A stretch of DNA of 64,000 nucleotides from a virus: IMG/VR virus record IMGVR_UViG_3300047095_000292, positions 27,908-91,907 of that record; one strand, 5' to 3'. Positions within the stretch are counted from its first letter, which is position 1, and every line of letters begins with the position of its first letter. Of the stretch, positions 1 through 7,325 are shown one piece after another. Under the pieces are notes generated by a model, which had not been told where the DNA came from, did no database searches, and saw only the letters and a list, made by a program, of their open reading frames with translations. A program made the translations under genes and the position numbers.

Positions 1-159
1 TTTTATTGTCTTCGTTACTGTACTAGTAGCTGTGACTGCATCAGTGCCAAAATTATATGCGGTATTATTCTTTTGTGTCAATGTAACATTAGAAGCAAGA
101 TCTTTAACAGCATTAAATGCTTTCTTAATCTGCGTCTTGATCATGCTATTGTAACCCAT
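1..159 (-). CDS. Virion connector-type protein, partial at window edge
   Basis: Only the first 53 codons lie in the window; the rest continues beyond position 1. The start ATG (159-157) shares one base with the stop of the upstream gene (TAATG), so translation is probably coupled. The visible N-terminus (MGYNSMIKTQIKKAFNAVKD) is basic and helical. It follows the capsid and adaptor genes, where head-closure or tail-completion proteins are expected. The family was not recognised; the role is inferred from position. Confidence 0.6.
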   Translation of the reverse strand, partial: MGYNSMIKTQIKKAFNAVKDLASNVTLTQKNNTAYNFGTDAVTATSTVTKTIK

Positions 160-638
160 TAGTTAGCCCTCCACCAGCTATTAGCGCCAGCGTTAACTAG
201 TAATGGTTTGATCAATCGGCGAACGTTTGCCGGAATCAGACTAGGTGGAATGATTGTTGTAAGAGCAACTGAGCCTACCTTAAGATCATTTACAACACCG
301 GTATCATCAAGCAAACCATCATTTAAAAGCATATGATGTGCAAGCTCAATATTAGCAGTTATAATACGACTTGGTACCTCAGTCTCTGACAGAGTAATAT
401 TAGTACCAAGACGTGGATCGAAGTAATAGGCAGAACGCGGAAAAGCTAAAGGTTGTGATTCACCTATGGCTGTGCCTGCCCAAGATTGATCATTCAATAC
501 ACTTGCAGCAGTGACCAATGCTTGAGCTTTGGTGGCAGCGTCTGCTGATGTCCATGCTGCTACATCAAGACGATCCGCAAAGTAAGTATCAGCTTCAGCC
601 ACAGTAGCGTATGAATTTGTTCCTTTGGATAGAGCCAT
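159..638 (-). CDS. Head-tail adaptor-like protein (DnaT-like family)
   Basis: A 159-residue protein whose N-terminus (GTNSYATVAEADTYFADR) and following helical region match the phage family often named putative DnaT-like ssDNA-binding protein. In virion operons this family sits right after the major capsid gene and is thought to be a head-tail connector (gp6-like adaptor), so a structural role is more likely than replication. The aromatic PRSAYYFDP stretch and the C-terminal IKPLL helix fit that family. It lies just downstream of the capsid gene and overlaps the next gene by one base. Confidence 0.65.
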   Translation of the reverse strand: MALSKGTNSYATVAEADTYFADRLDVAAWTSADAATKAQALVTAASVLNDQSWAGTAIGESQPLAFPRSAYYFDPRLGTNITLSETEVPSRIITANIELAHHMLLNDGLLDDTGVVNDLKVGSVALTTIIPPSLIPANVRRLIKPLLVNAGANSWWRAN

Positions 639-655
639 AGGTGTTTCCTTTAATC

Positions 656-1912
656 TTAGGAGTGGAACACTGGCAGAATGCCAAGACTTAGAGCAGAACT
701 GGCCTTACGCTTCCAAGTACCGGAAGTAGTGGTAGTCATTGCAGTCAGGTCAGTCAGCAGCTGAGGCATAGAAGCAGCGATAGCACCGGCAGTGTGCACA
801 TCGGTAGTTGCAGGAGTACCACCAGTACAGCCTGCGGTATCAACCACGTAACCATAATGTGCATCTGACGGGAACTGAGTCGTTAGACCGTTCCAATCGT
901 AACCGCCTGGATGTGCAACATAACCCCAACGATACCAGATGTCGGTAGTACCACCACCACCATATGCGCGAGCATCACGATAGATTTCAACTGGAGTAGG
1001 AACAGCCAGTGATTCCATAGCAATAGAGCCAGGCAGTACGATGAAGGAGGTCTTAGTACCAACGATATCAACACCAGCACCAGCATTAAGCTTAGCTAGT
1101 TGTGCAGTGCTAAAACTCTGAGCAGCACGAGTCTGGATCAGACGGAACTTACCACCGAAGATAGTGTCAAAAGTGACATTGGCTTCAGTTACTTTGGTCT
1201 CATCTACTAGATTAGCTGAACGCAATGATGCGAGCGTCTCTGGACTAACAACTAGATAAGCAAAGTCTGGCTCGTAGTCTTTCCATGCCATACCGACAGC
1301 ATTCAGGAAGCCTTCTGCACGAGCAGCACCTTGGATAGCAGTAGTAGCGGCAATAACAGGTTGAGCAGCACCGAGGTCCACGTAAAAGCCATACTTCATA
1401 TCAGTAGGATCATTGGTGAAGCTTTGACCACCTAGACCAGTTGCGGTAGAACCAGTAGCAGTACCATATAGAGCTTCGGAGGTTGCTACACCTTTCAGAA
1501 CAGCAAGAATAGCATTGTGCTCATCCTGTGAACGAGTCTCACCGAAGTCACGACCAATCTTGGCCAGACCATCAACCTGAGTAATAACTTGCTGCATATT
1601 TACTTGGTTAGCGCCATGCGTACGGACAGTCTTGACATAGGTCGAGAAATCTGACGTGTAGTTAGTAGCAACACCAGCAGTAGAGGCGGTCAGTGAAGCA
1701 ACGTTAATGGTAGGGTTAATTGGCTTGAACCAACGAACTTGTCCAATGAAGGTCTCAGTGGAAGTGTCAATGTTAGGGTTCGGGCCAACAATACCTGTGC
1801 CTGAAAGCTTCTTTGCATTGGTATAAGCCTCGTCACTATAAGCACCAATAGCTGCTTGTAGAGCATAGGTGTTATTACTAGGGGATGCTGCTTGGGTGTA
1901 AATTTGAGCCAT
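656..1912 (-). CDS. Probable major capsid protein
   Basis: A 418-residue protein with no signal peptide, rich in Ala, Thr and Gly. It lies immediately downstream of a scaffold-like coiled-coil gene and upstream of connector genes, the usual position of the major capsid gene in tailed phages. The length fits an HK97-fold capsid subunit, and the alternating beta and alpha segments (for example FGGKFRLIQTRAAQSF) are compatible. I saw no diagnostic short motif, so the call rests on order, size and composition. A strong ribosome site (AAGGAATTAAA) precedes the start. Confidence 0.75.
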   Translation of the reverse strand: MAQIYTQAASPSNNTYALQAAIGAYSDEAYTNAKKLSGTGIVGPNPNIDTSTETFIGQVRWFKPINPTINVASLTASTAGVATNYTSDFSTYVKTVRTHGANQVNMQQVITQVDGLAKIGRDFGETRSQDEHNAILAVLKGVATSEALYGTATGSTATGLGGQSFTNDPTDMKYGFYVDLGAAQPVIAATTAIQGAARAEGFLNAVGMAWKDYEPDFAYLVVSPETLASLRSANLVDETKVTEANVTFDTIFGGKFRLIQTRAAQSFSTAQLAKLNAGAGVDIVGTKTSFIVLPGSIAMESLAVPTPVEIYRDARAYGGGGTTDIWYRWGYVAHPGGYDWNGLTTQFPSDAHYGYVVDTAGCTGGTPATTDVHTAGAIAASMPQLLTDLTAMTTTTSGTWKRKASSALSLGILPVFHS

Positions 1913-1924
1913 TTTAATTCCTTG

Positions 1925-2647
1925 TTAGAGTTTGCCCTCCGCTGCGAGTTTTAGAACTTCAGCTTGGGACATATTAAATAGAGATTTCTTACCAGTAGGT
2001 GCTTCGCCAGTTCCAGCACCGGAACCTTGACTACCACCACCAGTATTTACCTTTGCTTTGAATAGAAATGACTGTTCATCGTCTCTTGAAAAGGCTTCAC
2101 AATAGTCCTTGATAGAGATGCCAGTACGATGTACCCACTGGCCTTGCTCATTCTGAACCAGGTTACTAACAATCTCCTTATATGCCATATCAGAAGCTTT
2201 ATCGTTTCTGAAGGTGTAACTCTTAAGTGCATCGCGCACAGCAACATCACGGCTTAGTTCCGTGTTTTGCTTTCTAAGAGCTTCATTTGTGGCTTTTTCT
2301 TCAGCAAGACGCATTTCAAAAGCTTCTTTGTGTTTGCCATCTTCCTCAAGTTTCTTTAGAGTTTGTTCCCTTTCCTTTGCTTCGAACTCTGCATTCTTTT
2401 TAAGTGCAGCATCTCGTGCAGCGTAAGCTTTATCGAGATTTGCCTTAATAGGTGCTAGTTCTTTCTCAAGTCGATCTTTGACCAGTTTAGAGATCATATC
2501 CTGATCACGCTCTTCCTGAGATAGACGCGACAAACGTGCTGTCTCTGCCTCTTGCTCTGCAGCAACTCGTGCGGCTTCCGCTTCTGCGTCCTTTACGGCT
2601 TGTGCAGCAGCTTCAGCTTCGGCAGCAATCTTTTCTTCTTCAGTCAT
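1925..2647 (-). CDS. Capsid scaffolding protein
   Basis: A 240-residue, highly charged protein. Residues 1-140 are an almost uninterrupted Ala/Glu/Lys/Arg coiled coil, followed by a globular stretch (about 140-195), a Gly-rich linker (GGGSQGSGAGTG) and a C-terminal helix (SLFNMSQAEVLKLAAEGKL). Coiled coil plus a C-terminal capsid-binding helix, encoded just ahead of the major capsid gene, is typical of phage scaffolds. It would direct procapsid assembly and then leave the head. No protease domain is visible. Confidence 0.8.
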   Translation of the reverse strand: MTEEEKIAAEAEAAAQAVKDAEAEAARVAAEQEAETARLSRLSQEERDQDMISKLVKDRLEKELAPIKANLDKAYAARDAALKKNAEFEAKEREQTLKKLEEDGKHKEAFEMRLAEEKATNEALRKQNTELSRDVAVRDALKSYTFRNDKASDMAYKEIVSNLVQNEQGQWVHRTGISIKDYCEAFSRDDEQSFLFKAKVNTGGGSQGSGAGTGEAPTGKKSLFNMSQAEVLKLAAEGKL

Positions 2648-2661
2648 TTTATTTTCCTTTA

Positions 2662-2700
2662 CGAGTACAACTCGCTTTAATTATAAGAGTTACAAACTCT
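2662..2700. promoter_or_regulatory. Twin small hairpins with three-base loops
   Basis: Two perfect inverted repeats follow each other between the virion polymerase gene and the scaffold gene: CGAGT-ACA-ACTCG at 2662-2674 and AGAGTT-ACA-AACTCT at 2686-2700. Both have 5-6 bp stems and the same ACA loop (TGT on the coding strand), with centres 25 bases apart. N4 virion RNA polymerase is known to use promoter hairpins with 5-7 bp stems and three-base loops. A promoter, an RNA processing site or a weak terminator are all possible. Confidence 0.35.
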
Positions 2701-2705
2701 AAGAT

Positions 2706-3018
2706 TTAACCGATTCCATACCAGTACCTGTTATCTTTAAACTGTCCAGGGACAGCTGCAAGGATATCTTCTCTGGTTAGAATATCTGCCTGCGTTAATA
2801 GCTTACCATCGATCCTTGACCTTCCAGCCACAGGTATCAGACCAATATCGATAGCTTCATTCATGTACTTTAGATATAACTCACGCGGCATTCCGCGAGC
2901 GTACATTTCATCTAGAGTAGCTTTTATTGATTCACTTTGTACTGCTCTTGCATAGATTTCTTTTAAGGCCTGACGAGATTCTAACATATCTGCTGCATTT
3001 GTAAAGAAGGCGTCGTGT
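2706..3018 (-). CDS. Virion RNA polymerase, exon 5 (motif C and C-terminus)
   Basis: The last exon encodes the third base of a Val codon and then 103 residues. It opens with HDAFFTNAAD, matching HDSFGT of T7 RNA polymerase, so D1438 would be the second catalytic metal-binding aspartate. The rest is a helical C-terminal tail ending NRYWYGIG. The ATG at 2987 makes it look like a separate 93-residue gene, but that reading omits the catalytic HD and leaves the upstream in-frame residues unexplained. Intron 4 ends immediately upstream. Confidence 0.8.
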
Positions 3019-3978
3019 CTTTGTGTTCAAAAATGTTCGTTAAACATTCTCAGTATTGTCGAGTTAGTTATTTAATAATTCTTCCAAGTGTTACCAATTC
3101 TTATTTGCCTAATAGTGCTAGGATGCGCATTGTAGCTAACTGCAATTTCAGCATCAGATATTCCATTCTTAATTTTAGATCTTATATCAGGAATGTTCTC
3201 TGCTGTTATCTTGCGGGTCCGCAACTTACCACCATAACGACCAATCACTTCAAGACCTAAATGTGTCCAGCTCTCGCCAAGGCGTATTGCGTTAATAGAT
3301 TGACGTGTGACACCATACATAGCAGCAATCGCGGTATCTTTATACCCTACTGACATATAGTATATAATATCAGGAATATCGTCCTCTACTAAAACAGATT
3401 CCGGTCTACCAGAACCATTTAGCATAAGACCTGTATCATACGCATGTTGGACGTTTTCACGAGGTGTTGCCCACGCTAGATTACCAACTACGTTATTATC
3501 TCTAATTCCGTCTAAATGATTTACTTGTGTTTTGTTTTCTGGATTAGGTATAAAAGCTTCTGCTACAAGTCTATGTACTTTCGCCCTGAATGGTTTACCA
3601 TCTACTTCTATTTTAAAATGTCTATAACCATTTTGCAATGAACCATACGTAAGCAAACCAGTGCTTTCGCGCCTTAATCGCCCCAAACTGCTTACAGCAT
3701 ATCTCTTATCTTTATTGCATATACACCAAAATTCTTCCATTACATTTACTCCTTGTGTCTCGACAACACATCTGCATATTACTGTGCAGAACAGACTATA
3801 TCTTCAACAGCCTTATTGCTAGCTGTTGCCCCGCGTTTCGAGCAGACTTCTGCCCTACTCTACTTGGTAGTTACACCGTTCGATAGTCGTTGCACCTTGC
3901 TCTTGCGAGCCTTGGCTCAGGATTGCCCTTATGAGGGTGTCCCCTGAATTAGCGGAGTTTTACTACGGCAAGTTATTC
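3019..3978 (-). ncRNA. Group I intron 4, with HNH ORF
   Basis: A 960-base intron inserted directly before motif C. The upstream exon ends TACGGT and pairs with the internal guide GCCGTA a few bases into the intron, with the expected U-G wobble at the splice site. The last intron base is G3019. Core strands read on the minus strand are CTAATTCAGGGG (P), CAATCCTGAGCCAAG (Q), GGTGCAACGACTAT (R) and GAAGATATAGTCTG (S). Splicing joins GT and A into a Val codon. The intron carries an HNH endonuclege gene in its 3' half. Confidence 0.85.
3072..3740 (-). CDS. Intron-encoded HNH homing endonuclease (NUMOD4 type)
   Basis: A 222-residue protein inside intron 4. It starts with a NUMOD4-like segment (EEFWCI...YAVSSLGRLRR). 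The HNH core follows as AKVHRLVAEAFIPNP then QVNHLDGIRDNN and NLAWATPREN. The C-terminal half holds two helix-turn-helix-like repeats (DIPDIIYYMSVGYKDTAIA and IPDIRSKIKNGISDAEIA), ending in NTWKNY. Such enzymes cut intronless alleles and so spread their intron. The homing site would be the sequence around motif C of the polymerase gene. Confidence 0.9.
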   Translation of the reverse strand: MEEFWCICNKDKRYAVSSLGRLRRESTGLLTYGSLQNGYRHFKIEVDGKPFRAKVHRLVAEAFIPNPENKTQVNHLDGIRDNNVVGNLAWATPRENVQHAYDTGLMLNGSGRPESVLVEDDIPDIIYYMSVGYKDTAIAAMYGVTRQSINAIRLGESWTHLGLEVIGRYGGKLRTRKITAENIPDIRSKIKNGISDAEIAVSYNAHPSTIRQIRIGNTWKNY

Positions 3979-4046
3979 ACCGTACCTGTTTGAATATTAT
4001 TCTTTTGTCCCCATAGATGAAATTGCTTTACGATAACCGCATCGTT
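3979..4046 (-). CDS. Virion RNA polymerase, exon 4 (68-base micro-exon)
   Basis: A very short exon between two group I introns. It encodes NDAVIVKQFHLWGQKNNIQTGT plus the first two bases of a Val codon. Joined to NGNHS of exon 3 and HDAFF of exon 5, it recreates the HS-x-D ... HD block of single-subunit RNA polymerases (VHSQDGSH ... IHDSFG in T7). Exon boundaries are fixed on one side by the G ending intron 3 (4047) and on the other by P1 pairing of intron 4. Confidence 0.8.
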
Positions 4047-4346
4047 CAGTTTGTTCAATAGTGTTCGTTAAACGCTATCGGTATTGCGCCAATTAGCATT
4101 TTACTTCCTTTAATGTTGCTTGGCGCGCAACACCTGCATGTCACCATGCAGCTCAGACTATCTCTTATACTATTACTAGTATCTCTACGTTTCGAGCAGA
4201 CTACTGCCCTATGGACTTCATCTTCTGTTCTAGAAGGTATGTCCTAGTCGTTGCACCTTCAAAACCATTCCTGGTTAAGCTTGGCTCAGGATTGACTCAT
4301 GGAGTGTTTCCCTGAATTAGTAGAGTTTATTCACAGCATTTTGTTT
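4047..4346 (-). ncRNA. Group I intron 3, without ORF
   Basis: A compact 300-base intron. Exon 3 ends CACAGT and pairs perfectly with the guide GCTGTG, again with a terminal U-G wobble. Core elements close to those of intron 4 are present (ATTCAGGGAAAC, CAATCCTGAGCCAAG, GGTGCAACGACTAG). No endonuclease is encoded; a ribosome site and ATG (AAGGAAGTAAAATG near 4097) open a frame of only 14 codons, possibly all that is left of a lost ORF. Its 3' end shares the TTTAACGAACA block with introns 1 and 4. Confidence 0.8.
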
Positions 4347-5360
4347 ACTGTGATTACCGTTTACGGCGTAAGCCGTTCTAGCCTTGCCAGTATCTACAAT
4401 ATCGTTAATAGTACCTTTCTTATTTAGGAAGTACTGTTCCCATGTTGTAGGCTCTGTCTTTTGCTGTACCTGAATAATATTATTTATCCATTTACCTTCA
4501 GCATTTTTGTATGCAAGCTTCTCTTCAAAGGTCTGCGTAAATACCTGTTCCAGAGTTTTACCATCAAAGTTTACCCATGGAATATTAGTCCAAGACTTTG
4601 GTAGCTTATTATCGTAACCAACCTCAATACCTTTGGTAACATCGATACCGGCTATATCAAACTTACCGATTGTAAAGCCAGTCTTTCGATCAACAGGAGA
4701 TTTATAACCCATGATAATATTAGAGACAGTACTGTCTGGCACATATCCGGGAATACGATTAAGTATCTTTTCTTTAATACTTTCATCCTTAATCCCAAGT
4801 GTACGGCTTAACCATTTAGGTAGTCTCTTACCTGCTTTATAATCACCGTATATTGCAGTCTTTAGAGTAGACACAGGGGCAATACTAGCTGCCTTTGGTT
4901 TAGCATGTAAGGCATAATCCTCAGCAAGTCTACCGAAGAACTTAGTAAAGTCCTTTAAGATAGGTACTTGTGATCTTAAATTCTCGGACATGATCATTGC
5001 AATCTGTTGAAAATCGTCAGGTGTCACGACCTTGCCATATTCCCTGCTAAGTTTCTCAACAAAGTCTCTTGTACGGGGTTCAAGGAAATATAGTTGTTCA
5101 AGCATATCATCACCAGGAGCTAAGCCCTTATTGAACATATCCTTCACATCTTGTCGCAATGCCTTCAGTTCTCGATACATATCTGGATCGAATTTTTCAT
5201 ATCGAGCCATCCTTGCACTGATCTCCGACATGACAGCATCACGCTCACTGGCCTTTACAACAAGAAAATTTTCCTGCTTCTCTAATACCTTAGCAAGTTT
5301 GTTTTCTACGTTCATAATGCCTGTACGCTCGCCTGCTCCGTAAAATGTTACCATATTTTG
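4347..5360 (-). CDS. Virion RNA polymerase, exon 3 (motif B to HS block)
   Basis: This exon supplies 338 residues (1076-1413). It starts QNMVTFYGAGERTG, the second half of motif B with Y1082 and G1083, the equivalents of T7 Y639 and G640 that select ribonucleotides. A long helical and mixed region follows, and it ends YAVNGNHS. Read as a stand-alone gene it would run to a stop at 4317 (KQNAVNKLY), but those residues come from intron 3. The central 200 residues are specific to this protein and resemble nothing I recognise. Confidence 0.8.
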
Positions 5361-5741
5361 CATTTATGTTTAGTATGATTCGTTAAGTCATACTGGTGTT
5401 ATTGTCAAGTTTGTTAATTAGTAATTAGTCCAAGTTTTCTTTGCTATTCTTAATACTACCCATATTACTTACGAAGTATGGTAAGTTGTCTATCTGTTTC
5501 CAAATCTCGTCCATTTTATACTTTCACATGTGTCTTGACAACACCCTGCATGTTACCATACAGATCAGACTATATCTTCAAAGTAGCATAGCTACGATGT
5601 CCCCCGTTTCGAACTCACTTGAGTCCTACGTCTTTCGACTAGTCGTTGAACCTTCAAAAGTGTTTCCACTTAAGCTTGGCTGCTGATTGTCCTGCAACAG
5701 GAGTTTCCAGCAATTAAAGGGATTTTACAAGACCAAAAATT
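5361..5741 (-). ncRNA. Group I intron 2, with HNH relic
   Basis: A 381-base intron splitting motif B between Lys-Ala and Gln-Asn. The exon 2 end CAAGGCT pairs with the guide GGTCTTG with a U-G pair at the splice site. Core strands are AATTGCTGGAAACTCC, CAATCAGCAGCCAAG, GGTTCAACGACTAG and GAAGATATAGTCTG, the same subfamily as intron 1. The last intron base is G5361. Only a broken endonuclease frame remains, so the intron is probably immobile on its own. Confidence 0.85.
5418..5514 (-). pseudogene. Relic of an HNH homing endonuclease in intron 2
   Basis: A start at 5514 gives MDEIWKQIDNLPYFVSNMGS, the NUMOD4 N-terminus of the HNH family next door (TEIWKQYKNTQYLISTLGN). About 20 codons later the frame stops at 5425. 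Another frame of the same bases reads KKTWTNY-stop, which matches the family C-terminus (GKTWKNY). The whole HNH core between them is missing. I infer a large internal deletion with a frameshift that kept both ends of the ORF. Confidence 0.8.
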
Positions 5742-6336
5742 AGCCTTGGAAGCCTTACGCAAATCTTTCTCTGTCAGACCTAGCTTCTTGTTAAGTTCTC
5801 TGAACCTTGGATCATTAAAGGTACTTGCTGCTATCTCGTCGTATAACCTCTGCTTCTGATTAGTAGGTACCACATTACTAAGTTGAGCTAATTGTTTATT
5901 CTTTGTGGCAAGTGCAATAATCTGTGCTCCAGAAGAGCTAGCATCTTGCTCTAGTGCGATGGCTATCTTATAGCTGTTAAGCCTCTTCAAGCTAGCCGCA
6001 GAATAATCACCTCCTAAGTATTCGTTTATCTTAGACATCTCTAAAGCAAACCGTAGGACTTTTCCCTGTTCCTCTCCGTCGATCTCCTGTAAAAATTTTG
6101 ATTCTAATATTTTGCGTATATCATTAGGCTTACCACGACGCATCTGATCACCAAGTTGTATCATGTCTTTGCGCCACAGTGTAGCAATCTGTTGTCTACC
6201 AAGTACTGATAGCGAGTTATACCTGTCTTCTAGATGATCAGATGCTCCACCTAGAAAGGCTCCTATCTGGTCCTGGAAGTTAGCAAACTCAATATCGCTA
6301 AAGTTCTTAGCCTGCGCCGTGTTTAAAAACGGTCTA
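5742..6336 (-). CDS. Virion RNA polymerase, exon 2 (motif A)
   Basis: Exon 2 completes F877 and adds 198 residues (878-1075). It begins RPFLNTAQAK, aligned with TKGLLTLA after the PQ element of T7 polymerase. Motif A appears as LEQDASSSGAQIIALA, where D1008 would be the first catalytic aspartate (T7 D537). It ends EKDLRKASKA with R1070 and K1074 of motif B. The apparent N-terminal residues upstream of 6336 (MLGKYWQYLTN...) are intron sequence, and so are the C-terminal ones below 5742. Confidence 0.8.
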
Positions 6337-7325
6337 CGTTTATGTTCAACAGTATTCGTTAGATACTGCCAGTACTTACCAAGCATTGTTATTGTTTAAT
6401 AGTTTTTCCAGGTCTTACCAGATATAATGCCAGAGATAGTGCCGCTATGCACATTATAATCTCTGCCAATAGAAGCTAAACTTTCTCCAAGTTCGTGTCT
6501 AGTTCGTATATCTGGAATATCCTTACCTGATAGTTTTTTCTCACATATGCTACTTTTAGGACTCTTAGCTGGAAACACTAAGTCTGGTCTAACTTGTTTC
6601 CATGTATCCAAGGTTCGTATCTTAGATATTGTTCCTTTATTAACACCAAACAGCAATCCTATTTCGGTATTATTTAACTCATATTCTACAAATAGCTTTT
6701 TAATATTTTCGACATTCTCTTCATTTAGAACAGCTATGTATGTATCCGAACCAGAAACGCACATATCATTTGACCAAGCGTGTTTCATATTATCTACATG
6801 CGAAAGCCATTCTAAGTTTTCTACTCGATTATCCGTTTTCACTCCATTGATATGATTAACTTCAAGTGATAGATCTTTATTTTCTATAAACGTTATTGCA
6901 ACCAGACGATGCACTGCAATCGTAATATCATCTATATTTACAGCTAGATAACCTTTGCAGTTATCTTTAACTTTTAGCAGTTTCTCACTTTTATTCGACC
7001 ATACATTTCCTAGAGTGCTAATTAAATACTGCGTATTCTTATACTGTTTCCAAATTTCTGTCATGTTAATCTTCCATGTCGTGCTTGGCAGCACTTCTGC
7101 AATTTCGTTTCCTTATATGCAGACCAGACTATATCATCACCGCTGTCATAACAGTACGGTGTTGCGCGCTTCCATCGGACTTCCGATGTACTCCCGTAGG
7201 ATAGTCGTTGAACCTTCAAATTCATTTCTGAATAAGCTTGGCTGCTGATTGTCCATTAACGTATGGAGTTTCCAGCAATTCACGCAATTTTCGATGTATA
7301 TTACTATACAAAGCTTCTGATAACA
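6337..7325 (-). ncRNA. Group I intron 1, with HNH ORF
   Basis: A 989-base intron placed after the PQSGETF element. Exon 1 ends AAACTTT and can pair with the guide GAAGCTTT if one C is bulged, leaving a U-G pair at the splice site. This is the weakest of the four P1 helices, but it is the only choice I found that keeps the frame and ends the intron in G (6337). Core strands (AATTGCTGGAAACTCC, CAATCAGCAGCCAAG, GGTTCAACGACTAT) match intron 2. Confidence 0.8.
6396..7064 (-). CDS. Intron-encoded HNH homing endonuclease (NUMOD4 type)
   Basis: A 222-residue endonuclease in intron 1. The start at 7064 (MTEIWKQYKN) is preferred because it opens the NUMOD4 domain; a longer frame to 7094 adds unrelated residues. 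The HNH core reads AVHRLVAITFIENK, EVNHINGVKTDN, NLEWLSHVDN. Two DNA-binding repeats follow, and the protein ends GKTWKNY. It is a close relative of the intron 4 enzyme, implying copying between sites in one gene. It would cut the intronless exon 1-exon 2 junction. Confidence 0.9.
   Translation of the reverse strand: MTEIWKQYKNTQYLISTLGNVWSNKSEKLLKVKDNCKGYLAVNIDDITIAVHRLVAITFIENKDLSLEVNHINGVKTDNRVENLEWLSHVDNMKHAWSNDMCVSGSDTYIAVLNEENVENIKKLFVEYELNNTEIGLLFGVNKGTISKIRTLDTWKQVRPDLVFPAKSPKSSICEKKLSGKDIPDIRTRHELGESLASIGRDYNVHSGTISGIISGKTWKNY

Noticed and set aside
3019-7325. Inteins interrupting the polymerase
   Set aside because: No intein splicing motifs are visible, and the insertions contain stop codons in all relevant frames.
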